The notes beneath the pieces are model-generated. The model was given only the letters and a program-made list of their open reading frames with translations, did not search any database and had not been told where the DNA came from. Made by a program: the position numbers and the translations under genes. DNA of 64,000 bases from Phalacrocorax aristotelis. Its lineage: Eukaryota > Chordata > Aves > Suliformes > Phalacrocoracidae. This document shows positions 23,901 to 34,400 of the stretch, in pieces. The stretch covers positions 8,693,401-8,757,400 of the forward strand of contig NC_134310.1 in the NCBI RefSeq assembly GCF_949628215.1. The letters are read 5' to 3'. Within the stretch, counting starts at the first letter, position 1; every line of letters starts with the position of its first letter.

Positions 23901-26891
23901 ACCATGAAAGTCACAGGCTAGAGAATATCCAGCCTCTGTGTTTTAGCTCTGACTGTCCTTATTCCCCTTGCTGGGAACTGGCGGTTGGAAAAGTAATGCG
24001 AGTTCAGTTGCACTCATATTTGGGCAGGCATGAAGAGGGGACACGTGTGGACTGTTTGGGGTAAATTCTTCGTTTCCTAAAATCTAGGTAAAAGTGCTTT
24101 CTTGGAAGACAGATGGTACTCCAGCTATTCATTGATCATCCTTATAGAGTGAGAGTTGAAGGTGTATCTAGGCATGGTGTCTGACTTTCCACCAAACCAT
24201 GCATTCACATGCTCTTAAGCTTGAGGAGAAGCTGTGATTCAAAATACAGCAAAGGACTGGATGTGGTTATTCTCGTGAGACACTGCTAGAGAGGAATAAA
24301 ATAACGCTTTACCTTGGGAAGAGCTTTGATACCATCTTGCATTCCATAACTTCTGTGGTATGTGTGAGACAGCAAGAGGGGAATAGGAGTGTCAAAAAGG
24401 CTGTCCCACACTATGTGCGCTTCGATGAAAGCCAGCGAGCCTCGCCTTGCTGTTCCAGTTCAGAAGCAGTGAAAGTACCAGACCCTGCAAGAAAACAAAG
24501 TCTCTTTCAAGGTAGCAAATCAGGACAGAGTTGTGGGCCTGACTGGCGATGAGGATTGTTCCCTGCGCGGCAGCTCCCTTCTGTAGTAAATCCAATACAA
24601 AATTGTCTGCAGCAGTGTTCTTCCCTCATTTGGTAGTAAGCAGGTGCTTTGTGTAGCTGTCAATTCCATTTGTTTTGTGCCAATAAACACTTTCTTTGAT
24701 GTTAGCTCTTCTGGGAGAAGAAATTAAGTGGACTGAATGCTTTTGACATTGCAGAGGAGCTGGTGAAAACAATGGACCTTCCAAAAGGTTTACAAGGTAA
24801 TCAGGGTCTGCCCTTAACTCCAGGGGTGGCATTTTGATACTGATCAGCAGTGATTTGAAGCTATTGTGTTTGACCTCCCTGTTGTCCAGTGCTGTGGCAG
24901 TTCCTGCTTCAGCAGGAACTGTTAGTGCTCTGCCAGGGAGGCTCTGTGCCCTCCCTCCTCAGGGGATACCCAAGCAAAGCTGCTTTTTTTTTTTTTTTTG
25001 TTCATTTTCCAGAAGCAGAATGGAAACAGCTTCCATTCCCAATTTGGGTTTTTTTGTGTGACAGAATGAGGTTTAAATAACCTTGGAGAGAGTTGTACAA
25101 GTGCTGTTGGAAGTGTTTAGGACTAAGATTTATGTTGTGTTAGCTTTCTAAATGACAGTACCTGCTTTGCCATTAAAGTTTAAATAATGCCTGTTGTCCT
25201 GATTTGCTGTTCTTTGTCTCGTGCAAAGTCGATTATCGCCTTTCCTCCCACTTGCAGGGGTTGGACCTGGCTGCACTGATGAAACCCTTCTCTCTGCTAT
25301 AGCTAGTGCCCTGCACACCAGCACTATGCCGATCACCGGACAGCTGTCTGCGGCCGTAGAGAAGAATCCCGGAGTTTGGCTAAATACCTCACAGCCGCTT
25401 TGCAAAGCATTTATGGTGACAGATGAAGATATTAGGTATTAACCAGAAATATCACTGTCCTGGAACAAGTTTCCTTGTGGTACCCTCCTCCCTTCCCCCC
25501 CCCTTTTTTTTTTTTTCTTTCTTCTTTTTCAATGGCAAGTTTAAATGTCTGATGGAGCACTATTGCTTGCTGAATTAATTTGAATGCTTCTTTATCAGTA
25601 GAGTAAAAAAAAATTATGGGACGCTGCTCTCATACAGGCATGTACTAAAGCCTATTATTTTTATTTTGACCATGCTCAGTTACTCTGAGGTTTCAGGTTC
25701 ATATTTGTTTTTCATGTCAGAGTATGTCCCCTTTTATTGAAAAAGTTGTCTGAATTTGGGTAACCTTGATTAAGGCGCTTCTAAGCAAAGAAGGGATGTG
25801 AGAAATCCTGAAGTGTGATTTGATTCTCTTCACCTTACTCTGTGTCAGCACAAGAGCAAATGAAAGCACTAACTGCTGCAGTGGCAGCAAACAAGGGTGC
25901 AATTTATTTAGCTGTAGCTTGTTTTCAGTAATGAATTAGATTGCTAAATCAAGACTGATGAAATTCAGCTTTAAGCACTTGATAGAGAACTGAATATACC
26001 GAAGACACTAACCTGAAAGCACACTACTTTGCATTCATTAGCAGTGTTTAAAGGTAGTAATTGTTTTGACTGTTCGACTGATAAATCTTTTTGAATTACA
26101 GGATGACTCTTTTTTCTGTGCTTGACTTATACATGAATGTCCAGGAAAAATGGTCTGCTTATAACTTCATGATTTCCTGTGGCTGGGATGAAATAGGAGT
26201 CCCATGAGCCACAGATTGTTGATCATTAATTTACTATGACTTTGACAGAAAAGGAGCTGTAAAATTTAATGTTGTGACTCAAAGGGAGTATGAGCAAAAA
26301 GATCGAAATGGTCAGAAACTCCATTTTCTCTAGGCTCATTTTTGGAAATCTGAGCAGAGTAGGCTGACTTTCTTGTTTAAATTAATAATAGTACTAGGAA
26401 TTTAAATAAAAAGAAAAATCATGAGTCAGCTGCTAGATTAGGAAAATTTCAGCTGGAATTAAAAATGGTACAATCAATTCTAAGGACCTGTAATAGGAAA
26501 TATTGGACAACATTTTAAAGCGTTTCTTTCTGCTTCATTTACAGTATAATGCCAGGCAATATTTTTACAATGCAATTGTTACAGAAGGCTGTTCCAAAGC
26601 CATGCTTGTCTGCCAGCCTTGTGCATGAGGGATTTAAGATTCCTTTCCTTTGAAAGGGACAGCTTTGAGGATTGATGTCAGTGTTCATTGATTTGGGTTA
26701 GGAAGCAAGAGGAACTGGTGCAGCAGGTGCGAAAGAGGCTGGAGGAAGCCCTGATGGCTGACATGCTTGCCCATGTAGAGGAAATAGCGAGAGACGGGGA
26801 AGCTCCTTCAGAGAAAGGAGGAGGTGAGGAAGGAGGAGAAGAGGAGGAGGAGGAGGAGCAGGACCATGACCAGGAGATGGAAAATGTGTAG
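11744..26891 (+). CDS. MBD3: Methyl-CpG-binding domain protein 3 (MBD3), six coding exons, MBD3b-like
   Basis: A subunit of the nuclear NuRD histone deacetylase/remodelling complex. Coding exons: 11744-11757, 18715-18874, 20596-20733, 24706-24796, 25258-25435, 26702-26891. All junctions are GT-AG and keep the frame, giving 256 residues. Exon 1 encodes only MERK plus two bases. Exon 2 resumes at [11 protein letters not shown], so the N-terminal half of the MBD fold (human residues 5-36) is missing, exactly as in mammalian isoform MBD3b. Further on come the [11 protein letters not shown] block, the LFWEKKL block and the MBD_C region ([12 protein letters not shown]...), then a helical/coiled segment ([13 protein letters not shown]) and a Glu-rich acidic tail ending MENV. 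Length matches human MBD3b (259). A further 3' UTR exon follows. Identification is certain; the exact N-terminus is not. Confidence 0.93.
11960..18714 (+). other. MBD3: MBD3 intron 1
   Basis: No further coding exon was recognised. I looked specifically for sequence encoding the missing MBD part (a Gly-Trp followed by acidic residues, a SGLSAG-like motif, a Tyr-Tyr-Ser end) and did not see it. A 17-base G run lies at 14548-14564. Otherwise the stretch is ordinary intronic sequence. Confidence 0.5.
18715..18874 (+). other. MBD3: MBD3 exon 2 (C-terminal half of the MBD)
   Basis: The acceptor TTTTTTTCAG is followed by codons for [17 protein letters not shown] and [10 protein letters not shown], the core of the MBD family's second half. 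The donor is GTAAGA at 18875. Confidence 0.93.
20596..20733 (+). other. MBD3: MBD3 exon 3
   Basis: Encodes [20 protein letters not shown] onward through DQPRQ, a segment shared by MBD2 and MBD3. It has clean TTTTAG acceptor and GTAAGG donor sites. Confidence 0.93.
21730..23105 (-). mobile_element. CR1 LINE, 5'-truncated, antisense in MBD3 intron 3
   Basis: The element (21736-23099) lies antisense to the gene. Its left edge is the CR1 3' end, two octamers of the CAGAATCN type followed by the CCAGGTTGGAAGG motif. The 5' end is truncated just before the reverse transcriptase domain. A 6 bp direct repeat CTTTCT at 21730-21735 and 23100-23105 is a likely target-site duplication. Confidence 0.92.
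21775..23084 (-). pseudogene. CR1 ORF2 reverse transcriptase fragment
   Basis: A truncated and frameshifted ORF2 remnant. The frame open from 23084 to 22041 carries reverse transcriptase motifs: NYRPISL, the [11 protein letters not shown] block with the first catalytic Asp, [10 protein letters not shown], and the FADD catalytic box (MKFADDTKL). It ends in the typical [15 protein letters not shown] and LVRPHLE region. Near 22100 the C-terminal part moves to another frame (continuing to 21775), so one indel breaks it. The endonuclease domain is absent because of 5' truncation. Not expected to be active. Confidence 0.88.
23150..23235. repeat. T/G-rich low-complexity tract
   Basis: Runs of T interspersed with GTGTG and TTTG units directly follow the CR1 truncation point. 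Confidence 0.8.
23636..23702. repeat. AT/TG simple repeat with self-complementary arms
   Basis: TATGTGTGTGTATATATA is followed by an AT core and then TATATACACACATAT, so the arms can pair. It is a microsatellite-like tract in MBD3 intron 3. Confidence 0.75.
24706..24796 (+). other. MBD3: MBD3 exon 4
   Basis: Encodes [19 protein letters not shown] through LPKGLQ. The donor GTAATC splits a Gly codon with exon 5. Confidence 0.92.
25258..25435 (+). other. MBD3: MBD3 exon 5 (MBD_C region)
   Basis: Encodes [20 protein letters not shown] through VTDEDI, which is nearly identical to mammalian MBD3. In MBD2/3 this region contacts NuRD partners (established for the family). The donor is GTATTA. Confidence 0.93.
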
Positions 26892-26896
26892 TCCAG
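26702..26896 (+). other. MBD3: MBD3 exon 6 (coiled segment, acidic tail, stop)
   Basis: Encodes the [20 protein letters not shown] helix, then a tail with a GAG/GAA-repeat Glu run (about 26835-26860). Stop TAG is at 26889-26891 and a GTAATG donor begins at 26897, five bases after the stop. The Glu run is the usual variable acidic tail of MBD3. Confidence 0.9.
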
Positions 26897-27296
26897 GTAA
26901 TGTGACAGCATCCTTTCTCACCTTCAATTGTACTTCACTGAGGGCAGAAACATTTTCAGAAGGGGTCTTAGTATATATTGACCTATCTTTGCTTTTTAGC
27001 ATGCACTTTTAAAGGTGTAGTAGCCATGCTTTCAGGAAAAAATCAAATATTTTGATGTGTGTGATGTCTGGTGGGTGCTTGTGTTGTCATGGAATGTTCT
27101 GGGCCTTATGTCTGCGTCAGATGGGCTAAGAGTGTAACCAGAACGTGTATGTAAGCGCTTGAAGGATTCTGTCTTGAAAATGGATCAGTTCTTACAAAAA
27201 TGTTTGTCTTGTCATGTCAGGGTTTTTTCCCCCTGCTTGCTTATTTATTACTTCCTATGATAGGCAAGAGGACACTGTGGGCAGAAAGGACCTTTT

Positions 27297-27420
27297 GAGG
27301 TGTTCAAAAAAAACGTGTAGACATGACACCTCAGGCCATGGTTGAGGGGGCATGGTGGTGTTGGGTTGATGGTTGGACTTGATGATCCTAGAGGTCTTTA
27401 CCAACCTTAATGATTCTGTT
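27297..27420 (+). mobile_element. CR1 3' end fragment, sense orientation
   Basis: Contains the standard CR1 3' tail: a GGTGTTCAA... ACGTGTAGAC block, GTTGGACTTGATGATCCTAG, then AGGTCTTTACCAACCTTAAT and an ATTCTGTT end. It is about 120 bp, so strongly 5'-truncated. Its subfamily differs from the antisense CR1 copies nearby. Confidence 0.85.
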
Positions 27421-28342
27421 CTCTGACAGCTGCCATTGTATGGACTCAATTTCTCTCCCTGCCTGCCTTTTTCTCTTGCTTTTGCATATTTAGTACGCAT
27501 TTTCTTGCAGGGTATGTTAGAGGGCACATTTGTGGAATTTTTAAAATAATATTTGTAGAAAGTTAGAAAAAGGCAACCTGCCTGTCAAAAGAGGGAGGTT
27601 GCTAAAAGCTTTATATGCTCTGGGAATTTATAAACTGAAAGTAATGGAAGAAGGTATATATTAAAAATCTGGAAACTTCTGAAAAGTTTAAGATGGTGTA
27701 ACAGCAGTAACTAGAGGATTCACAGAAATGTGCCTTTACATTGTGCATCCCTTAAAAGTATCGCAGAGGGCTTGCTTCTTGTTCTCGAGTATATGTCTGA
27801 CTTTCACTTGTGCAGTGAAAGTTTTTAAAGTGCTGAATAATGAATCGCTACTGTGTAGCAATGCAGAAAAAAGCAGATATATAAGGTCAAGTCAGGACAC
27901 ACCCACAGGAGTTCCCTTAAATGTTTTATGTTGCACTAGATAGGGACAGTGCGCCATGCTATGAAGCAGAGTTTTTCCTTGCTGTGTTCCTTTGATGTAA
28001 CCCTAGCCAGGAGCACTGTATGTGTCGTCAGTGGAGCTTGTGCAGTGAGGTGAAAACAGAACTTACTGATTTTAATTTTTGAATCGTTTTAACTTTAGCC
28101 TAAGAAGAGCAATTAGTGTTCTGTCACTGAAATAGGATAGCCGATACCCTGGGTGCGTCATTATGTAGACTCCAGAGCCTGTGAGGCGCAAATCAAGAAT
28201 GTGGAGGTGAAAAAGAAGAATTTTTAGGATGAATAGCAGAAGAGACAAGCCCCTTTGGAGGGAGTGGCAGCTGTAATTCAGGTGGAAGGAAGAGTGATTT
28301 ATATTAAGCAATCCTTCAAGCTGGAAGGGCGATTATAACATG

Positions 28343-29287
28343 AAATCACAGAAACACAGGTTGGAAGGGACCCCAGGGATCATCTAGTCCAGCATTTCTA
28401 GGAAGAGCACAGTCTAGACAAGATGGCCCAGCACCCTGTCCAGACGACTCTTGAAGGTGCCCAACGTGGCCGAGTCAACCACTTCCCTGGGGAGATTATT
28501 CCAATGGTGACTGTCCTCAGTGTGAAAAATTTCCCTCTGGTGTCCAATCGGAATCTCCCCAAGAGCAACTTGTGTCCATTCCCCCTTGTCTTCTCCATGT
28601 GACTCCTTGTAAAAAGGGAGTCTCTGCCTTCTTTGTAGCTACCCCTTAAGTACTGGTACATGGTGATGAGATCCCCTCTGAGCCTCCTTTTCTCAAGGCT
28701 GAACAAACCCAGTTCTCCCAGCCTATCCTTGTATGGCAGCTTCCCAGTCCTCTGATCATCTTGGTGGCCCTTCTCTGGACCCCTTCCAGCCTGTCCACAT
28801 CCTTTTTGTATAGGGGGGACCAGAACTGCACACAGCACTCCAGGTGTGGCCTGACAAGCGCTGAGTAGAGCGGGATAATGACTTCTTTCTCTCTGCTGGC
28901 GATGCCCTTTTTGATGCAACCCAGCATCCTGTTGGCCTTCTTGGCCGCAGCAGCACACTGTTGGCTCATGTTGAGCTTCCTGTCCGCCAGGACCCCCAGG
29001 TCCCTTTCCACAGAGCTGCTCTCCAGCCAGGTGGATCCCAGTCTGTGCTGCACTCCTGGATTATGTTTTCCCAGGTGCATGACCTTACACTTGTCCTTGT
29101 TGAACTTCATAAGGTTTTTGCTGGCCCACTCCTCCAGCCTATCCAGATCTCCCTGCAGAGCAGCTCTCCCTTCTGGAGTGTCTGCTTCCCCACTCAACTT
29201 GGTGTCATCTGCAAACTTCATCAGGCTACACTTGATGCCGTTATCCAGATCACTTATAAAGATGTTGAATAACATTGGGCCCAAATC
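28343..29287 (-). mobile_element. CR1 LINE, 5'-truncated, antisense in the last MBD3 intron
   Basis: The element (28348-29282) is close in sequence to the CR1 at 21736 and of the same subfamily. The CR1 3' end is on the left. A 5 bp direct repeat AAATC (28343-28347, 29283-29287) is a likely target-site duplication. Truncation falls inside the reverse transcriptase domain. Confidence 0.92.
28398..29282 (-). pseudogene. CR1 reverse transcriptase C-terminal fragment
   Basis: Retains the part from [13 protein letters not shown] through the FADD box and the [15 protein letters not shown] region. It changes frame near 28700 at about the same place as the other antisense copy, so the frame change may be inherited from a common source rather than private. 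N-terminal RT motifs are absent. Confidence 0.82.
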
Positions 29288-29580
29288 TCTTTGGCCTTTG
29301 GGAGATACCATCTTATATCTGGGCTCTCTGTATTTTCCTGTTTCACCACATCACTAACGGTAGCTTTATTTGGACAGTGAATATCTCATGTTCCTCTCCA
29401 CTACAAAGATTGGGCAACAGCAAAGAACCAGGGCAAACTGTCTGCTGAAGATGGAAAAACAGGAGACAAAGAAATAGATATGTTATGGCAATGGCCTTAT
29501 TCTTTTAAGGGCTAGCTTGCTATAAAGATATTAAAAGTTCTTATTGACTTACAAAGTCTTTTTTCCCCTCTGTCTTCTAG

Positions 29581-31440
29581 GGAGTTCCATCTAAGAATTC
29601 CCAGTATAAACCCTATCAGCAGGGTCAGCTCAACAAAGCCAAGAGCATCTGCCGAGTAAATTGCGCCCACAATCCAACTGTACCTATGAGCATTTTGACG
29701 TACACTTCAGGAAACGATGAAAAGCTGATGGTTCATTAATTGCTGGGTAGTTTTGAAGATGGAACTTGACCAAACTCTACTTCCCTTCCTTTTTCTAAAG
29801 GGGTAGGGTAATGGGGAATGCAAAAGTGGGAGGGAATAACAGAATAAAAAATGGTGGGAGGGAGAATACTAGGAACCAAATTTCCTGTCTTTTTTTTTTT
29901 TTTTTTATTGTGGGTCAGCAATAGGTGATACATTTTTAACCTTTTCTATCAAAGTACTTTTAACAATGACCCATAGAAACAATTTTCTCTCTAACAAAGC
30001 GAGAGAGATGCTGTTTCACTCCTTGGCTACTCTGCTGTAGGCTACCTGTTTGTACCAGACTGTAGGGAGGTCATTTTATGTTGTGGATTGTCATTCCATG
30101 TGTCAGTTTGGGTCACTGAATTTCCTTTTCCTCGCAAGACCACATTGGTCTTGGAAGTGTAGTCTCAGAGATGAACTGCCAGTGCCTCTTCCAGATGATG
30201 TTTTGATTAGTAGGGGAAGTTACACTTGAGGAATTGGTCTTACAACAATAGCAATCGGTTTCTTAGTTAGTTCCAGCACAACTGTGCGCATTTTTGATAC
30301 GGAGTTGTGCATATGCCCAAGCATAGCCAAATAGAGTTTCGAAGATAAATATACCCACTCTATGGTATATTTTGCTTTGGTTTAAGTCCAGTCAGAAGGA
30401 AGGATGACTCATTTCTGACTGACAATGAGAAGAACTTCCTCCTCTCTCTTCTGGTGCCAAGAACCCCGACCTCTGTTTCTGTGTGTGTGGAGGGAAGGGG
30501 ATCCATTCCAATAGGTGTGTCTACACATCTGCTTTCGTGTGCAGTAATGTTCTGACCTCTTTTAAAACAAGAAAGGAAAAAAGGTTGATTTTTTCTATAA
30601 TTGATATCTAAAAACAAATTTAAAGCTTTTTATTAAGTATTAAATCTTTCTTATTTGCATGTGCAGTGAAGTGACCAGCATTTTGTGTCCAAAAAGGAAA
30701 TTATGTGAAACCTGCCTTAATGTGTTTATAAGTATTTGGCTTCACCACGGGTACCTTGATTGATTCCTCAGTCTCTTCTAGTACATCTGTGAGCATATTG
30801 GGGTAACTTGTGGCTAAAAAGGGGTTTATCTGGGGAGGGAGAAGAGGGAGAGGGGAGGAAGATGAGAGTTTATAGCTTGGAGAATGTGTTGACTAGGTTA
30901 CAAAAGTTACTTTAGTCTTAGGGTATCCATTGCATAATTCATGCGTGGACATCTCAGCTGAGAGTACAGTATGAAGTGGTGGATTAAATATTGTGCTGCT
31001 AGCCGATTGTACAAGTTGTTGGTATCCCAAAACTTGGGGAAGAAAGTAGCTCCCAGAGCCTTTATCATATAAGAATGATTAGCGGTGACCACAAGGGACC
31101 AGGGGAGTTACCTGGAAAGTAATAGCCTTTGGGAGTAGTTCAGCTTAGTGGTCTGAATAGGTTTAAGCTTCTTGAAAAAAATCCCATGCCAAAGTGACTG
31201 ATACTATATTAACTCTTTTGTTAAAGACTTGAAAATACAAAAGTCTCTGATATTGCTCACTTGGAGTACTGCAAGAAGACTGAATTGTACTTTGCTGCTG
31301 CTCTACCAGGTATTGCTTTGGGGAACCTTACCTGGTATTGCAGCCAGTGAAAATTATTTTCCTTTTTGAACAGTTTGTTACAGTTGTTGTTATGTAAATC
31401 TGTCCTCTTGTAATTCATTGTGTTGAATTAAATGTTTCTC
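29581..31440 (+). other. MBD3: MBD3 terminal exon (3' UTR)
   Basis: The acceptor TGTCTTCTAG at 29571-29580 matches the donor at 26897. No further coding sequence is needed because the stop is in exon 6. AATAAA at 29843-29848 and ATTAAA near 31427 are possible ends, followed by less structured sequence. Confidence 0.65.
29843..29848 (+). terminator. MBD3: Candidate proximal MBD3 poly(A) signal
   Basis: AATAAA lies about 260 bases into the proposed terminal exon. A later ATTAAA near 31427 may give a longer form. Confidence 0.45.
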
Positions 31441-31444
31441 ACAA

Positions 31445-34400
31445 AGCAGAGATTCTTCTAGTCTGCGCCAAGTCCCTACCTGGAGTTTTTGTGCTACGCC
31501 CCTTCCAGTTATTTCAGGGGAGATGCTCTTGCATTTTTCTTGTGGGCTCCATTCTGAGATTTGGGTCTTGGTATTTGGGACCCAGCAGAGGGGAATGCAG
31601 AGGGGAATACAGAGTGAAACTTGTGGAAAGCCAGTTCATCTTGCTGCAGAGTCTTCCTGTGTCCTCACCAAGTAAGAGGCTGCCAAGGTGTCCCTTCTAA
31701 TGGGCAAGTTGCTGATACGGTCCTTTGAATAGCGACTCTAGCAGTTTATCACCCATACTACAGGTGTTCTTTTGATGATGGCAATCTTGTTCTTCTATTT
31801 TCTTTTTAAAAAATTGTTTAATATCTAGTGATGTCTTTACTTTTATTTGAATTTAAATATATTGTAAGCATATGTAGTACCAGAACTTAGGTGATTGGGG
31901 TGTTGATGCTAATATTTTGATGCACTGAATATCAAGTTTAAATTGCTGCCAGCTTGTGTGCCAGCTCTTTTCTTTTCACCACTCTACCTTCCCTGTCCAG
32001 CTCTTTCTTTCATCCAGTCCTTTAAAAAGTTTATTAATGTTCTCATTCGTATGGAGGAGTTGATTGATCAAAGTACCAAAAAGGGGCCCAGGACTCCTAT
32101 CACATCCAAAGAAACTTAACTAACTTTACCTGCTGATCAAGACAGGTAAGTAAATAAATATGTTCCTTTTAAATGACCCTGATGTCTTTCTCATGTTGCT
32201 GCAATAACAACTGGATTGGTTTGTCTTGTCACAGCCTACTGCCATGGACGTGACCGATGGGCATATAGTGGTCTGCCATCACTGTATCCCCGAGGTGGAG
32301 AAAGCAGTTGCTACTTGACGTGTATCTTGTAAAGCAGATGATTAGTAAAGAACGTACTTAAGAAAAGTAATTGAGTGGAATTGGGGCAAAACTTACCTTT
32401 TATTACTATACAGCAGTTGTTACATGAGAACATATTAATATATGTCCATTGTTCTGTCTGAGATCAAGTTCATCTGCTTGGAGAAGTACTATGAGGGGAT
32501 GCTTTGGAAACTGGTAATTCTCTCTGTCAACTGTGGCGATGCCTTCCTGCTGCCCTCAGATATTATAAATGCATGTAATAGAGCTGCAATGTGAAATAGC
32601 GTTAGGCTTGCCCTGCCCGCTGTTTGCAGTGCTAAACTATTTTGATTATTTTCTACTAAAACAATAGTACCAAGCTCTGTGGATGGATAGTTGTACTGAT
32701 ATAGTTTAATCCTCTTTGGAGGTAATATATAAGCATATTCTTATGCGGCTTCACTAAGGGGTAGGATCTCATCTGGTACAGCTAAGTTTTAGCATCTTTT
32801 TCTGTAGACAGTATAATTTGGGCTACTTACCACCTGAGTTCATAAAAGCTCCATTTCTTATGCTGTCATGCTCAATCAGGTTTTTCTTGTTTTATCTGGA
32901 AATGGCAGCCTGTCTGATTCTAGAGGGCACTGGTTGGAGGAGATGGGGGGATGGGCTGGTTTGGTTGATGTTGGTAGATAGGATGAAAACCCTCGAAATG
33001 CTGTTTTACTCTGCAAAGGTAACTTTGTAAAGAGAGACTCCTTGTTACTTAAAACTTCTGATTTTTATCTTTCGCAAAGCGTGCTGGGGCTGTTCCATTA
33101 AGATGGCACAATTTTATTTTCTCCTCTTTGTTTTGCAAAACTAACAGTGAAAGGGAATACAGTTATCTCTGTATCACCAGTGTTGTTTTTACTGAATTCT
33201 AGTTGGCTGAAATCTTGGGCAATCAAGAAAAGTAACAAATTTGAATGGATATTGGTACAGTCTGGATTTGCCCTGCAGAGCTTTTGTAGGTGGTTCTGCC
33301 CAAGAAAAGTTAGCTTGATTCATATCTGAAATTGAACTTGCTGAACTGGCTGTTGAGCAAGAAAAGGGAGGAGTTTTCTTGCTTATAAACTGAGCACGTC
33401 AGGAAGGCGAAAACAGTCACGAATGACATGGCTGGACTCTGGGAATGTAGGCATGTTAAACCCTGCATATGGAGGCTTTGGTGTCATGGCTGAGAGTTGT
33501 TTTCTAGTGATATTACGTGAAAAATATCTTTGAAGTTAGGATTCATGGATAAACATACCCTTGTTCTACTTCCCATGTGAAAGGAGGCTCGCCCAAATTA
33601 ACATTCCAAATCAGAAGCGTATTAGTTTCATCAGTAAAACACATTTCAGTTACTGTGGGAACTGAAAGTATGCTCTGTGTACAAGGCAAATTCTGCTGAA
33701 TGAAAGCTTTTCATCCGTGCTGGTTTATCAGCTACTGGTTGAGGTAATTTTGCTTCTTTATAGCTCTAGGAGGCTGTCCTACTGCTCTTTTCTTTAAAGA
33801 AAGAAAATGTTGAATGCGAGTATGAGTGAAGGTTTAAAAAATTCCATGTATTTTGCAGCTGTCTGGCTGAAAACGAATCTTGTACAAACTGGCTGTGGTA
33901 ATCTGAGGAATAGAGGGAAGGGACAGCAGGTTATCCTGTTAGTTAAAAGTTTTGTTGTCTCAAATTAGTATTTGTGCCAGTCCTATGAAAGGCACCCAGT
34001 TGCACAGCTCAAGGCTGCATCTATATATTTTCAAAAGGCTTTAAGTCCACTGATGCTACTGTACCTTCTACAGAGCTGCCGGGTCACTCTCTCTCTGCAG
34101 TACACACTGTGTAGCTGTACAGGAGTAATCTCCCTGGTTTAAGACTTTATCCTTCAAAACAGATAAGCTGTTCACCTGAAGCTTTCTTTCCAGGCTTATT
34201 TCTGTTGTTGGATTTAATCTTCTGTCCTTAAATTTCCTGACTGAATACTTACTCATCCCTCTCTAACTTTGTCTTGGCTCCTGCTTATCAACTTCTGATT
34301 GTTCTTTTCAGATCGTTATGAAACACATTCTTGCCTTTCTTCCCTCCTCTTTGCCATTGAATGTTACCTTGGTGGCAACTGTAACACTTCTGTATCTGGG